DNA of 64,000 nucleotides from Arcuatula senhousia (GCA_963971305.1 OZ020313.1:54074203-54138202), one strand, 5' to 3'; shown: positions 11,335-22,938, counted from the first letter of the stretch. The notes: generated from the letters alone by a model not told the origin. Numbers and translations are program-made.

Positions 11335-11945
11335 ATCCACTTACAGAAGAATGGTTAAGGTCCATACCCAGTTACTTACAAGGGCCACATCAACCATATT
11401 GGTATGGTAGATGCACCTATAGTGATGCTAAGCACAACGCATACATTGGATGCTGGCTTTGACCTTCATACCGCATGAATGACTACTAAGAGAAAATGGT
11501 TAAAGTCCATAACTGCTTACTGACAAGTGCCACTTTAAGCAAATTGATATGGTAGGTGCACCTAAAGATACTATACACAATGCATGCTTCAGATGCTGAC
11601 TGTGACCTACATTTGCTTTATGAATGGCCATGCAACTACAGAAGAATGGTTTAAGTCCATTCCCACTTACGGAAGGGGTGCCACATCAACCATTTTGGTA
11701 TGATAGGTTCACCGACGGATGTTAATGCATGTTCCGGATATTGGCTGTGAACTATGTTTTCAAAGCTTTAGGTGCTGGCTGTAACCTACATTTTCTGCAT
11801 GAATGACTACTTCCAGAAGAATGTTTAAAGTTCATTCCCTCTTACTGACAAGTGCCACATTAGGCATATTGGTGTTGTAGGTACACCAAGGGTTACTTAG
11901 CCCAATGCATGCTTCAGATGTTAGCTGTGACCTTTTTTTGCCCGA
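11335..11945 (+). repeat. Degenerate tandem repeat, period about 150-170 bp, four copies
   Basis: The cycle AGAAGAATGGTTAAGGTCCAT, CTTAC..ACAAG, GCCACAT..A, GGTATGGTAG, CACCTA, GCATGCTTCAGATGCTG and TGTGACCT repeats from about 11342, 11500, 11640 and 11815. Each copy differs by many substitutions and small gaps. No protein motif persists across the copies. Confidence 0.7.
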
Positions 11946-13285
11946 ATGTTCACAATAAATTGTACAATAATGTTTCTCAATACAAAAAACATAAAATCTT
12001 ACTTTAAAAAGAACCGCAATGATCTTGACCTGGTACAGGAAATTTAAAAGAAAGAAATTTGAAGTAGGTGCTTTGGCATCAATTTATTTTTAGCTTTAAT
12101 TGAAAAACTTTTTGAAAAACAGACGAGCAATAAGGGTAACTAAGGTGATGAACCAAGTAGCTGAGGTCCCAAAAATTAAAACATGTGGGTTATTTTTAAC
12201 AACTTTACTATTCACTAGTAACAGTAACTGTTAACGTTTTTGCATTTGACAGTTTTTCCAAAACCTGGTAGAATTATATTAAAATTTTAATCCATTATCT
12301 CCTTTAATGAAAAAAAAATCTTTTAAGATTTTGTCAGATGATTGTTTTAAAGTGAGTGGCATTCCTTCGTTTGTTTTGTTGATATCGCCTCTAACAACCA
12401 TATTCTTCTTTTTTTACCTTTGTACTTCCGGGACCACACAAGGAATGTATTGTAAACTGCGCATCATTTTAACCTGGTTCAACCCACCATTTTTTTTTTT
12501 TTAAAAGTCTGAGGTAGTAAGACACAGTTCGGTTTTGTTTACAAGTTAATTTCGGAGAGTGACATCCTAGAATTTTTAAAGTAAAATACAAAGGTCGAAT
12601 TTAAGTAGCCATAAATTAAGAATGCCTTATGATTTAGTAACGAAAGTGTGCTCAACTGATAGGGAATCTTTCAGAGATAATATTTTTAACAAAATATAAA
12701 AATATTCGAAAAAACGGAAGTTTAGCGTCCTTTCTCCGGCATGGTGTCATTGTTATTCTACCGATCTTTTGAACGTTTTTATTAATGCTTGTTTTTAAGG
12801 TAACAAATGCGTCGTCATTTCTTGAAAAAATAAGCCGGTCGATGTATAGGTTTTTTACTTTTAATAAACAGCCAGGTTTATGTACTTTCAGAGCATGTAT
12901 AGCACTATAGAGGATTTAGTGCAGGTTTGAGTCTAATCTAGGCTTGAAGTATGGTAAAAATGTGTAAATTTTAGTGTTTTTTCGTGTATAATTTGTTTTC
13001 GGAGTTTTTGGTTTGTAATTAAAAGATCTTATTTTTGCAAGAAACAACTAACTGGAAGATAATCTATGGAATATAAGGATTTCAACGATGTATGATAAGT
13101 GTTTATAAGGTTAAATATACTTTTAGAATAGTTATTGGTAGAAGCATATGTGCTGCAAAGTTATGAACGTTTCTGACGTTTTACCTAGAAGTGTGTTTTA
13201 CTACCTGAACCAGGTCTGAACCATTGTGATCTGTAAACAATTACCTTGTTTTCTAGTTTAAAGCCCGTAATGGCAAAGACAAAAC
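11946..13285. other. Gene-free stretch
   Basis: AT-rich sequence with long T runs. No exon, RNA gene or family A-D repeat was found by eye. Confidence 0.45.
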
Positions 13286-13289
13286 AGTA

Positions 13290-13605
13290 GACAAAAAAAA
13301 TCATAAAAACAAACACCAAAGCATACAAAAACACATATAACAACAAAACACCAATAGGCAACGTTAGGGTTAGTACACGTTTCCTATAGTGTAACTGTTA
13401 CGTTGCGAACGATCAATTAAGCGTTGGTAAAATCCGACAAAGAACGACAGTATTTACTCAACCAACACCCAAGGTGAAGATAATAACAAAATACAAACTA
13501 CTACAGTGGTATTAATAAAACGGTAACTCTATTTAGGCTGTATATGTAATTTCAAGGAGTAATTTCTCATCAGTGGCATTTGAATCAAAACATTGGAAGA
13601 TAAGT
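13290..13605 (-). repeat. Dispersed repeat families A and D, adjacent copies
   Basis: 13290-13445 is a diverged minus-strand family A copy (ACAACAAAACACCAATAGGC, GTAACTGTTACGTTGC, AACGATCAATTAAGCGTTGG). 13495-13605 is family D (GGCTGTATATGTAATTTCAA, CAAAACATTGGAAG). The order matches the arrangement near 49.2-49.6 kb. Confidence 0.6.
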
Positions 13606-13806
13606 ACTCGTACCTAATTGATGATTGTTGAGTAAAAGAAGGGTTGAACAAGTCATTGTAATTGGTCCGTTTTATCTTAAGTTCTTTAGAGTTGTTGATG
13701 TACATTCTATTTTTAAATAAAAACTATATACTTAAAGGACTTAGGTAGACAATTATGTGCCTTTCCTATTGCATTAACCATAACATTTTGATGGAAAACC
13801 CTTTTA

Positions 13807-15924
13807 TTAACCACCTTTCCAATTAATAATAGAATTTTTGGGATCGGGTTCACTCTTCCATTTGTTAATGGCCGAACAGTCTCTTCTGATGGTATTGACA
13901 GCCGTACAGACCATCTTACAGTTCTGACTGATGGGGTAGGAATCTCCTATAGCTAAGGCTTTGTCAAAGAAACTACAAGCAGCTGGGATCGTAGTGGTTA
14001 TTTCTGGGAGTGTGTTATCATTTTCTCCTGATGTTGATGCGTTTGAAACATAAGTTTGGTTATTAGTCATGCCGCTTGTCGTTGTCTTATTAATCGTTGT
14101 AACGCTATTTGAATAGGAATCAGTGCTAGTTCTGACATTGTCAAGTGTATTTTGTTCTTCTGATGGTTGATTGCTCTGAATTATGACTTGTGTATCCTGA
14201 TCACTTTCTCCTGCCGATATCTTGTTTGAAACCGCTTCATTTTTGTGATTTTTTGATTGGTCACCGGAACAGTGTCTTGTCATAAAGTCTTTCCCTGAGC
14301 AAACCATTTTACAAGTGTATGAAATTGATACCGACTGGCCAACAGCCAAATCAATGTCCATGAATCGACATGCCATAGGATTCGTTGTAGTTGTGATTAC
14401 GTTGCTTGACTCTTCATTTGTAAGTTCGTTTGCCTCCTTTGTTTTGTCTGCGTTGACTACCGACCAATCTGGCTTTACTACGCCATTTAAGACGTCATCG
14501 CCAATTGAATTATTTGTATCACCATCAAAATTGTTCTCTGCATTATTTTGTTGATCATGTTTATTTTGTTGATCATGTTCTAACGTGCTATTTTTGTCTG
14601 TGTTTATCTCGTCGCGTAGAACATTTATTTCTGTATTACTTAGTTCTGATGCACTTTTTGCTTGAATTACGTCTGAAGTAGTAGTTTTAATTGGCAGTGA
14701 TTCAGATGACGTTGTGTGTGCAATAGTACTTGTACTTGATACTAAATGATCATCAAGCCCAATTGAAGACTTGCTTGAAAGAATGTTATCGATATTTTGA
14801 ACATTTTCAATTTTGACATCATTTTGAACTTCCGTTTCATCTTTCATCATCCGTGTTGTCGGTTTTTCTATGATACTGAATACGGTTGTCGACTGTTTTG
14901 TCGAATGATCGAACGATCCAGTATTTACGCGATCGTTAATGAAGACATTTTCTTTAGCACTCAGTGTTGATGGTTTTTGAATGTCGTTCTCCTTAACAGA
15001 ACTTAACTTTTGCTTAGTTGTCTTTGAAGATACATAGATGCGTTCCTGTTTGTCGTTCTCGGGCTGTAAATCAAGGTTAATACCATTAATTACCTCTTGT
15101 AAGTGTTGATCTAGTTTTTCTTGTGAAATAAGACGGTCCGGTTCTGTTGTTTTAACCCCTTGTTCCGAATCCTGGACAGAATTGTCATAATATTTGTTTT
15201 TATCACTTGGTGGATTGAAAAAATTATAAATTCTCATGCTAGTTGTTGTCGGCGGTGGTAGCGGTGTTGGTACATTGAATATTGGCCTTCGTCTTTCATC
15301 ATCAAAATTTCCATTATTAGCATCGAGTCCGCTAGAAAAAGCTCGATGTTCTTGCTTATCAAATCCATTGTTCGAAAATTTTGGTCTTTTGTAGTAATTA
15401 TTTGGATTTTGCCACTCGGGTAAACGTTTGTCAGCATTTCTGTAGTTGTTTCTCCGCTCCGGTGGTTCGTATTGGTTACGATTTTCAACTTGATAGTTAG
15501 ACTCTTTTGAGCCGTAGCCGTAGCCATTAAATTTTCCATCAGAATTCTGCTGTTGATCCTTTATAGGTTGTCGCCTTTCAAAGTCTTCGTCTCCCCAAAA
15601 TGTCTTTTGTCTTGCCTGTTTTGCCAACCGGTCAAAGTTTGACTCTACCTTCTCCTCTGGTGACTCGTGATATCTCTGGTCTTTAGTCATGATAGACAAC
15701 ACTTGATCTATCCCACAATCTAGATAGGCGTCCTGTGAATTCCCAAGAGTTAATATGAGGTTTCTCTGTTGGCAGTAGCACTCCCATGTAAAATCGTCCC
15801 TCTGTCCACATCTGATTTCTAGACTTAACGACCGACGTTGTCGAATAGGCACTGAATGAAGAGCCCGAAAATGAAGGACAAGAACTAAGCAAAGCCTTAT
15901 CCAAACACTTAAATTTAAATCCAT
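13807..15924 (-). CDS. Secreted low-complexity protein with N- and C-terminal cysteine modules, 705 residues
   Basis: A single uninterrupted reading frame. Residues 1-24 form a signal peptide (hydrophobic core LCLVLVLHF). Residues 28-31 are RQRR followed by Ser, a furin-type site. An N-terminal module has Cys39, 49, 51 and 70 with the signature F-T-W-E-C-Y-C. About 440 residues rich in Asn, Ser, Thr, Asp, Glu and Gln follow, including Arg/Asn/Tyr-rich stretches near 110-190 and a small HDQQNK duplication. Two copies of a C-terminal module follow: Cys519/538/542/552 and Cys650/669/673/683, both spaced C-x18-C-x3-C-x9-C with CKMVC. Both modules recur in the 226-residue protein at 22939-23619. 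The low-complexity middle resembles extracellular-matrix or secreted scaffold proteins, but that is inference. On the minus strand an AATAAA (13803-13808) overlaps the stop codon. No intron is needed to explain the frame. Confidence 0.88.
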   Translation of the reverse strand: MDLNLSVWIRLCLVLVLHFRALHSVPIRQRRSLSLEIRCGQRDDFTWECYCQQRNLILTLGNSQDAYLDCGIDQVLSIMTKDQRYHESPEEKVESNFDRLAKQARQKTFWGDEDFERRQPIKDQQQNSDGKFNGYGYGSKESNYQVENRNQYEPPERRNNYRNADKRLPEWQNPNNYYKRPKFSNNGFDKQEHRAFSSGLDANNGNFDDERRRPIFNVPTPLPPPTTTSMRIYNFFNPPSDKNKYYDNSVQDSEQGVKTTEPDRLISQEKLDQHLQEVINGINLDLQPENDKQERIYVSSKTTKQKLSSVKENDIQKPSTLSAKENVFINDRVNTGSFDHSTKQSTTVFSIIEKPTTRMMKDETEVQNDVKIENVQNIDNILSSKSSIGLDDHLVSSTSTIAHTTSSESLPIKTTTSDVIQAKSASELSNTEINVLRDEINTDKNSTLEHDQQNKHDQQNNAENNFDGDTNNSIGDDVLNGVVKPDWSVVNADKTKEANELTNEESSNVITTTTNPMACRFMDIDLAVGQSVSISYTCKMVCSGKDFMTRHCSGDQSKNHKNEAVSNKISAGESDQDTQVIIQSNQPSEEQNTLDNVRTSTDSYSNSVTTINKTTTSGMTNNQTYVSNASTSGENDNTLPEITTTIPAACSFFDKALAIGDSYPISQNCKMVCTAVNTIRRDCSAINKWKSEPDPKNSIINWKGG

Positions 15925-17715
15925 ATTTTGTAACTTTGCATTGGTTTCAATGTCAACAAACTAGGTAAAAAAGCTAGTCCACTTGAATAGCTATGTCATT
16001 GATCATGGCTTACATGCATATAGTTTCAAATAAATTATACTTTTTTCCTGTACGTAATCATTACAAGAATGTTTATCTTAATTTTCTTCTTTTGAATTTC
16101 CACTTGTTTTGTTGAACAAATGTTCATTTTATTTCTTTTTTGCTATCATATAAAAAGTTTATTGACATACACAACCATGATATCTCTTTTTTATCCATTG
16201 ATGCAGTATTGGACAATGCAGAATTGATCAGGTATCAGATTTGAACATATAATCCAGTAAAGGATGGGTCAACATATGTTACAGATATCACATATATGAA
16301 TATTGACTAGGTTTTGTCATACTAATTTATTCAGTAACACAAAAATGATGTAACTCACTGAATTTTTTTTCAAATTAAATATAACAATGATCAGTCTTTG
16401 CCTTTTCTGTATGAAACATTAACACATGTACCAGTCATTTCCATTTAATGCATTTTCTTACGATAAGAATAGTACAGAAATATATTTCTTATCTAGAAAA
16501 TGTATTCATTTAGAGGAAAGGTGTATGTTTTGGGTTTTTTTTTCAGATTTTGTTGTTGTTGATTTTTTCTTTAAAGAAAGCGTTGAAGAGCTATTGGATA
16601 GCCTAAAATTTTGCAAGACGTCCGAAAAAGATGCTTGGACTTAGACCCCCCCAACTACCTTAAAGACTCCAAAGCCAATACTTTTTTAAACATTTCTTTT
16701 CACAAGCATCTTAGAATTTATAAACCAAAACTAAATTTATATCAACGCACATTCTTTTTTTTAGTATTTTCATGCACAGACATAACATAAAATATGTTAT
16801 TGAAAAAGAATTTAAGAAATCTCATTAACGCACCCTTCAAAAGAAGCAGAGTACATTTGTACATCGTCTAAGCAATTATAAATCAATTATTTCCCTCTGC
16901 CAGAAATTCATCCTATTATATAGATAAACTCTGTGTAAACAAACATAAAAAAATCACTTATTAATCTCGTTAACTTAATCCTCACTTAATCCTAACCTTT
17001 TCTTTCATCCAAACTGATAAAATCTAAAGCTGTAATGGCTAAAGGTTTCATTACATTGGTTTGTACAATATCTTCCTTGCTGATGATGAGATACCCAAGT
17101 ATGTCGGATCCATTTATGTCGAATTTTGTTTACCGTTTGAAGCAAGATTGGGGTTCAAAAGGGGAGCAAAACCGTAAAATCCATATTGTTTCAGATTTAT
17201 AACTATTCTAAATGGTATAAATCATATTCACATTTAATATCTCTTGTGAGCATCTGTCTTGGGGTAATTGTTGAAGTCGATATGTTTTTATATCTCCAAA
17301 ACAATCCCTGTAACGAACCCCATCTTTTTGGGGGAGTGAAAAATTCATATAAAATCTGACAAGGTAAAAGTTCATTCACTTCGTTCTTGTGCAATCAGTC
17401 ACTTGTTCTTTGTGTTGGATCTGAACATCACTGAGGGTAAGAATAACTTAAAATACTACCGATCAACATTTTGTAGATATTTTTCCAAATTTTATTTGAT
17501 TCTTTGATTATTTATTTTAAAAGTCGAAGAATTTTTTTTTGCCAAACTACTAGTAGTTTTATTCTATTTCTGCGATATATTTTTGTGTGAAGTTGCCGAG
17601 TTTATATCGCACAGACTATGATATTAATAATTGGAAATAATAAATGATCTGTTTATCGAGACATAAATCCACACATTTTATCTCTTTAAGAATTTTAACT
17701 AATATTTTTTTTTTT
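15925..17715. other. Gene-free stretch, including the likely promoter side of the 705-residue protein gene
   Basis: AT-rich sequence. No strong TATA box on the minus strand within 100 bases of the ATG at 15924, and no dispersed repeat recognised. The small frames at 16426-16644 and 17203-17394 show no motifs. Confidence 0.45.
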
Positions 17716-17825
17716 GGTTTATTGAACCATAACCTAAATTTTTCATGGTGCACATTAATGAATCCGCGAAGCGGAATATGTATGAGATATGCACCATGAA
17801 AAATTTAGTTCGTGGTTCAATAACC
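17716..17825. mobile_element. 110-bp foldback (MITE-like)
   Basis: The left arm (GGTTTATTGAACCATAACC, AAATTTTTCATGGTGCA) is matched by the right arm (TGCACCATGAAAAATTT, then GGTTCAATAACC). The arms are about 36 bp with few mismatches. The loop holds a second small palindrome, TCCGCGAAGCGGA. No clear target-site duplication is visible. Confidence 0.7.
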
Positions 17826-18908
17826 TTTACGATATATATAAGACGTGCTTTGAGTGATCAATCAAATTCTTCCGATTTTTTTTTAAGTACAGTATTCAAG
17901 AAAATGAAACAAATTTTCTTTCAACGCATATGTTACTAATAAATTTCTAAAATTTATGATTTGAATTTTATCAAGTCAGCATGGACACCTGTAGAGTATT
18001 GACAACTGTTTAGAAAAATTCATAGACTTTATGAGAGATAATGATCCAACTACTACATAGGTGTCATATAGGTTCCTGAAATGTTTCCAAGGACCAGCAT
18101 CATTATGTATATATAGATTTATTTCCGTCACCGATTTCCTTGGCATTTTCCTTGTGACTACTAAACATTTTTGTGTTTTATATTTATTAGAAATTATCTC
18201 CAGAACCCAGTGAACATAACAGAAATTCAATCATTATTTTAGCTCTACATGCTTAATATTGCTTAATAGCTGGTGGTGCTTTTTTTCCTTTTTTTAATTG
18301 TATTTGGTTTAAGGACATTGTGTCATGTACACTTTCTATAATGTACGTAAAACACAAACATGTACGTAGTTAAAATATAAAATGACTTAAACTTCTATGA
18401 CCTCGCCTTGGTATTGTTTACACAAACATTGGAATGTGTTTTCTTCAAACATAAACAATTCCTGTATGAGTCATTGCACTGTAAGATAGCAATTCATACT
18501 TCCTACACACGTAATGAATTCAAAACCTCTGCCAACTTTTCTACATCGCAGTAATTAATAAAGCACCCGCTTAAGCTGCTGAAATATTAAAACAGACAAG
18601 AATTGTAATGTATTTTGATGCATACGATCTGCATATATCTGGCATGAGTAGTGTACTTGAAATATAATCAAAGACCGAATTCCAATAGCCAAGGCGAGGT
18701 ATTTCGAAGAGTTCGGTCGAACTACCCTTTGAAAAGAAAATGATCATTTACTATAGCTATTTCCACTGCAACATTGAATGCGCACTATAAAGTCTGAAAA
18801 TTTGATAAAAAAAAAACACCTTTCTAACCCTTCCTTTAACATTTCAGTCTGATTTGAACAACAACAAAAAAACTTCTCTCTTTTTTTGTGTTCGCTGTTT
18901 AGAACTAG

Positions 18909-18918
18909 CTATAAATAA
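18909..18918 (+). promoter_or_regulatory. MEF2 site that doubles as TATA box, upstream of the LIM gene
   Basis: CTATAAATAA fits the MEF2 consensus YTAWWWWTAR at every position and also contains TATAAATA. It lies 145 bases before the ATG at 19054, so transcription could start near 18940 and give a leader of about 110 nt. MEF2 control is well known for muscle structural genes, including CRP/MLP genes, which fits the coding sequence downstream. Binding itself is not shown. Confidence 0.6.
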
Positions 18919-19053
18919 GGAAAACAAAACTACCGAACTTTGAGGTACGCGGAATAAATAAAAAATAGATGAGACAAATTTCGGGAAAAATGTATTATGA
19001 AGTATGTAAAGAAGGGATGGGTTTATACTTATTGGCATTTTTATTCCAGAGCT

Positions 19054-21729
19054 ATGCCTTTTAAGCCACCAGAAAGATCAATATGTCCCGCATGCGGAAA
19101 AGCTGTGTATGCCGCCGAGGAAAAGTTGGGAGCCGGTAAAAAATGGCACAAAATGTGCTTCAAATGTGGTAGGTTTACTTAAAAAGAATTCAGCCATTAA
19201 CCATTATGAAAAAGTTTCTACCAGGGATATTGGATTTGTTTTTTTTTTCATGATGCCGACATTATTGTCATAATCAATAAAATTTGACTTTGGTTTCTAA
19301 CCTATACTTTATATATTTTTTATCTTTTTATGTGTTGGCTATTACGGCATTTTGGTCTTAAAAATTGAATATCTGTTAGCCGTCGTGTAATTTTGTAGTT
19401 TTCTAATTCTGATGTGCCATAATCAAACGCTAACGCCGTATGTCATATATGTTCCTTCTATTTATGTCTTTTACTGATTGTCTAATTATCTGTATAGGCA
19501 TGTGTAATAAGATGTTAGAGAGTACAACAGTAGCTGAACACGAGGGGCGTGTCTTCTGTAAAGGCTGCCACGGAAAGAAGTTTGGTCCTAAGGGATATGG
19601 TTTTGGACAGGGAGCAGGAGCCTTGAGTATGGAAACTGGCGCCCAGTTTGGAAACAGAGATAGTGAAATGTCGTATGTATCATGTCAGATCTAATAAAAA
19701 CGGAAAATTCTAATCAATATTAAATATCAAGGGAGCATATGGGTACCAATGGGGCATTTGAATGTCAAAAGTCCAAAAGGACAAAGATTAAACCGGTAAT
19801 CACGTACAAGAACAACACGAAGAAACAAACAACATAAAACACACAAAAACAACTGAATAACAATCAACAACGTGAACTTAACAAGAACTTGAAAAGAGGG
19901 TTTCATATCATTCAAGGTTATAAATAAGCCAGATATGCGATACCAATTATTGAATAGTTTCTATTACCTGATTCTGTAACCGTTAAAGCAACCAGTCATG
20001 TAGTGGAATCACACAAATCATTATATTTAACAGTTAAATGTTGTTGAGATCAACCATGTATTTTCTCGTTTCGCACATTATTCTCAGGGAAGATATAATA
20101 AAACAAACGTAAATCTGATACAAGGGTATGTACTTGAGAAAAAAAAAAACAACACGAAAAAGAAACAAGTCGAACACATAAAACATAGGCGGGCTGGATT
20201 TACTGTCCACTCTATGCCACTGCGGCTGTGTATGTTAATTTTTAATGTAGAGGTCTGATAAAAATATGTTTCCTTAAAAAACACGAGAGAACTCTTTTAT
20301 ATTAACTGTACTTAAACGTTTGCGTGTATCCGGTATCCATAATTTATTTGCAATTTATATCCTAAAACATTTTTTTTAGAAACCGTCCTACCGAGACCCA
20401 TGTTGGACCTTCATCATCAGGCCCCGGGCCTCACTGTCCTAGGTGTGGTAAAACTGTGTATGAGGCTGAAAAGGCAATCGGTTTAACTGATGTAAGTATA
20501 GCTAAAATCAAGACGCATATTGAATGTACACGGTGGTGGTTTTAACATTGAAAACAACCAACTAAAACATGAAATGTTTTGTAACAGGATTGGGTTTTTC
20601 GTCTAAATTGACAAAAGATGCACTATTACTCCGGTTGTAAGACAAACACTAAGGTGATTTACTGTAAAACAATATCTTTGTCCATTTTTCACATATCTTA
20701 GCATTCAACATCTCAAATTTGCGGTTTTCTTTATCTTGAAATCTTATAAGGTATTTCTGATCTTTTTAAGCAAATTCAAAATTTAGGAATTCCTCAATTT
20801 GATTTATAAAACTCGGGTCAGGATTGATACAGAAATAATAAAAGTTTCTGGTTTTATTGGCAAAAGCTTAGGTTTGCATGCCCGAGACGTCTTACCACAA
20901 TTGGAAAGATTTTAGACATTATGATATCACATGAAATTGCAGATAATCCTAAGAGAAATTGGTATACCTATGCAAGTTTTTTTTTCAAAATTCCCAAACT
21001 TTATATTTCAGGCTTGGCATAAATCTTGTTGTAAATGTAGGGAATGCAATAAGCCAGTAGACTCAACAACTCTGTGTAGACACGAAATTGAAATATACTG
21101 CAAAGGTTAGTGACACTTATAATGAGTAATGATTATTTACTGGCCAGCACGTTACTGACACCAGACTATTCGTTGGCGACGGACAAGATTGTTGCAACAG
21201 CAGAAACTGCTTGAAATCATCCGGACGCCTCATTCGCTCGGGTTTTAATGCGAATTACAAATAACTGAGAATAAAACAGTTTTATTTTTAACGCATCAAT
21301 TTTATTTTTTATTTTTTGTTCTACTGTACTTACGTATGCAAAAAGCATGAACAGTGCGGTTCACTAGGGTTAAAAAATCAATGTCTGACACACACTAGCA
21401 GTGTGCTTATTCCAAAGTTATAAGACGTAAAAAGGAAAAGAATTTGAAATATATACAATGTAGGGATGACAAAAATCATATATGTTATTGAAACACATGA
21501 TATTGAAATGAAAAAAAATACCAAAACTGCATTGCCTCAACCCTAAAGTCAAAGACCTTAAGCAGACACTCCCACAATGTCCTTAGATACGGTTGAAGTC
21601 ATCTTTGTTTATAAAAGTCGATAACACTAAGAAAACTATTCATGTATTAATAAAATATTCTTTCTTTCAGGTTGCTATGCTAAGAATTTCGGTCCTCATG
21701 GCTTTGGTGTTGGAACTTTGGCTTCTTAG
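19054..21729 (+). CDS. CSRP: Cysteine- and glycine-rich protein (CRP / muscle LIM protein), two LIM domains, 184 residues
   Basis: Coding exons are 19054-19168, 19498-19672, 20380-20491, 21012-21105 and 21671-21729. All introns begin GT and end AG, and the phases join correctly. LIM1 is Cys11/14, His32, Cys35/38/41/59/62 and LIM2 is Cys116/119, His137, Cys140/143/146/164/167. Both have the exact spacing C-x2-C-x17-H-x2-C-x2-C-x2-C-x17-C-x2-C, each binding two zinc ions in this family. Each LIM domain is followed by the CRP glycine-rich signature ([28 protein letters not shown]). The KKFGPKG stretch is the usual nuclear-localisation segment of CRPs. Known family members sit at muscle Z-discs and actin bundles, bind alpha-actinin and also act in the nucleus. 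The length matches the roughly 190 residues usual for CRPs. The start is the first Met in the consensus N-terminus MPFKPPE. An acceptor-like TTCCAG just before the ATG leaves open a 5' leader exon. Confidence 0.96.
19692..19698 (+). promoter_or_regulatory. In-frame intronic stop with overlapping AATAAA after LIM1
   Basis: If the donor at 19673 (GTATGT) is not used, the frame continues for seven codons and ends at TAA (19692-19694). A canonical AATAAA lies at 19693-19698. Intronic polyadenylation here would make a 103-residue single-LIM protein ending in SYVSCQI. Single-LIM muscle proteins are known in insects, but use of this site is inference. Confidence 0.4.
19725..19895 (-). repeat. Dispersed repeat family A copy in LIM-gene intron 2
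   Basis: Minus-strand match to the family A 3' part: ACCAATGGGGCATTTGAAT, AAAAGTCCAAAAGGACA, AAACCGGTAATCACGTACAA, and the CAAC-rich end. It lies between the second and third coding exons. Confidence 0.65.
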
Positions 21730-21930
21730 AAACAGATCAATGCTTTTTATTCCAGCAACAACTGATGAACACCTGATCAAGTGATCAAAAATCAACAACC
21801 TTGCTTTAATGCTGACTTGCTTGTCATACCTAAGCTTAACAATTCTTCTTTTTAATTTAGATCATAGTATTATTTATTGTGTTTAACGTTAATCCTTTAT
21901 TTATGTTTACAATTTCCATGGAAATTTTAT

Positions 21931-21936
21931 AATAAA
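21931..21936 (+). terminator. Polyadenylation signal of the LIM gene
   Basis: AATAAA lies 202 bases after the stop codon at 21729, with GTTTTT-rich sequence shortly after, as usual for cleavage and polyadenylation. Confidence 0.65.
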
Positions 21937-22379
21937 AGTTTTTCAAATTTGAGTGTGACATTATTACATGCAGATAAACAAAACACTTTCAATAACAACT
22001 AAGGTTTTTGATGAACGCCGCTTTCTATTATTGCTTGCCCGTTATGGATTAGGGGTTGGACCCGTACTTTCTTGTTCAACCCTTCCTTTTTAAACGTATG
22101 TACAGCGTCAACTAAGCATTTTCAATTCTTCAGTATATGCCTCCTGAAATTGGTGAAACTCAAAACGGGACATTTTGCTTGATCTTACTTCATTTGAATG
22201 AACACGAGTTTAAGATTGCTATTTATGACAAGCCATAATCAAGATAAAAAAAATAGATGAATTTTTGGCATAATAAGTCTTTCATACGTTGTAAGTAGGG
22301 TTTCTTCTGTAATTTACGAAATCATTCCTACAGCATCGCTGATGAGTTTAATGTAGACGAAACTCTGATTGGACATAGT

Positions 22380-22500
22380 TTATTTTGTGCTTTGTGTTTT
22401 CTTGTGCTATTCTTGTTCGTGTTTACCGGATTGTCGTTGCCCTTGTCGTTTGACACTTGAATGCCCCATTGGTGCCTCTGCTTCTTTAGAGACTTTTCTT
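22380..22500 (+). repeat. Dispersed repeat family A fragment
   Basis: TTTGTGTTTTCTTGTGC, GTTCGTGTTTACCGG and TGTCGTTTGACACTTGAATG, then CCCCATTGGTGCCTCTGC, match the distal part of the family A copies at 45.2 and 49.6 kb. Confidence 0.6.
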
Positions 22501-22604
22501 CGTGCATTTAATTGTATTTCTGATTTAATGTTATAACTGAAAACTTATTTGTTATTTCCAGATTTAAGATGACGTTTTAATAGCACGTTTATTAACACTA
22601 TACA

Positions 22605-22800
22605 TCTAATGCATGTTCGGTCGTCCGTCGGTCCTAAATAAGGATAACCCAAGGTTTAAGTTATTTTTCATAATGAAATATGATGTCATCATGAAACTTT
22701 ATACACAAATACATCTGGACATGAGAATAACAAATCATGATAAAATTGTGTCCTTGGTATCAACTCCATGGTTGATAGGTTGTTGAAAAAAGAACATGTT
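22605..22800 (+). repeat. Partial copy of the 1.6-3.3 kb inverted-arm element
   Basis: GTCGTCCGTCGGTCC, followed by CATCATGAAACTTTATACAC, ACATCTGGACATGA, AAATCATGATAAAATTGT and ATGGTTGATAGG, follows the same order as 1690-2080. Confidence 0.55.
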
Positions 22801-22834
22801 GTGAGACGGGACACAAGGCTTGAAAATTAGTTTT

Positions 22835-22840
22835 TTTATT
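22835..22840 (-). terminator. Polyadenylation signal of the 226-residue protein gene
   Basis: TTTATT on the plus strand, that is AATAAA on the minus strand, about 100 bases after the stop codon. Confidence 0.5.
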
Positions 22841-22938
22841 TTCAGTAAAAGGTATTGAAACTGTAAGTCATTCAAATGCAGCTAGGCAAAGCAAAAGCAG
22901 ACGGTGAATATTTTTTGTACCACTTTCCTCCATTTAGA

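Noticed and set aside
14315..14554. 79-residue plus-strand frame inside the 705-residue gene
   Set aside because: Antisense shadow of the long minus-strand coding frame, with no independent features.
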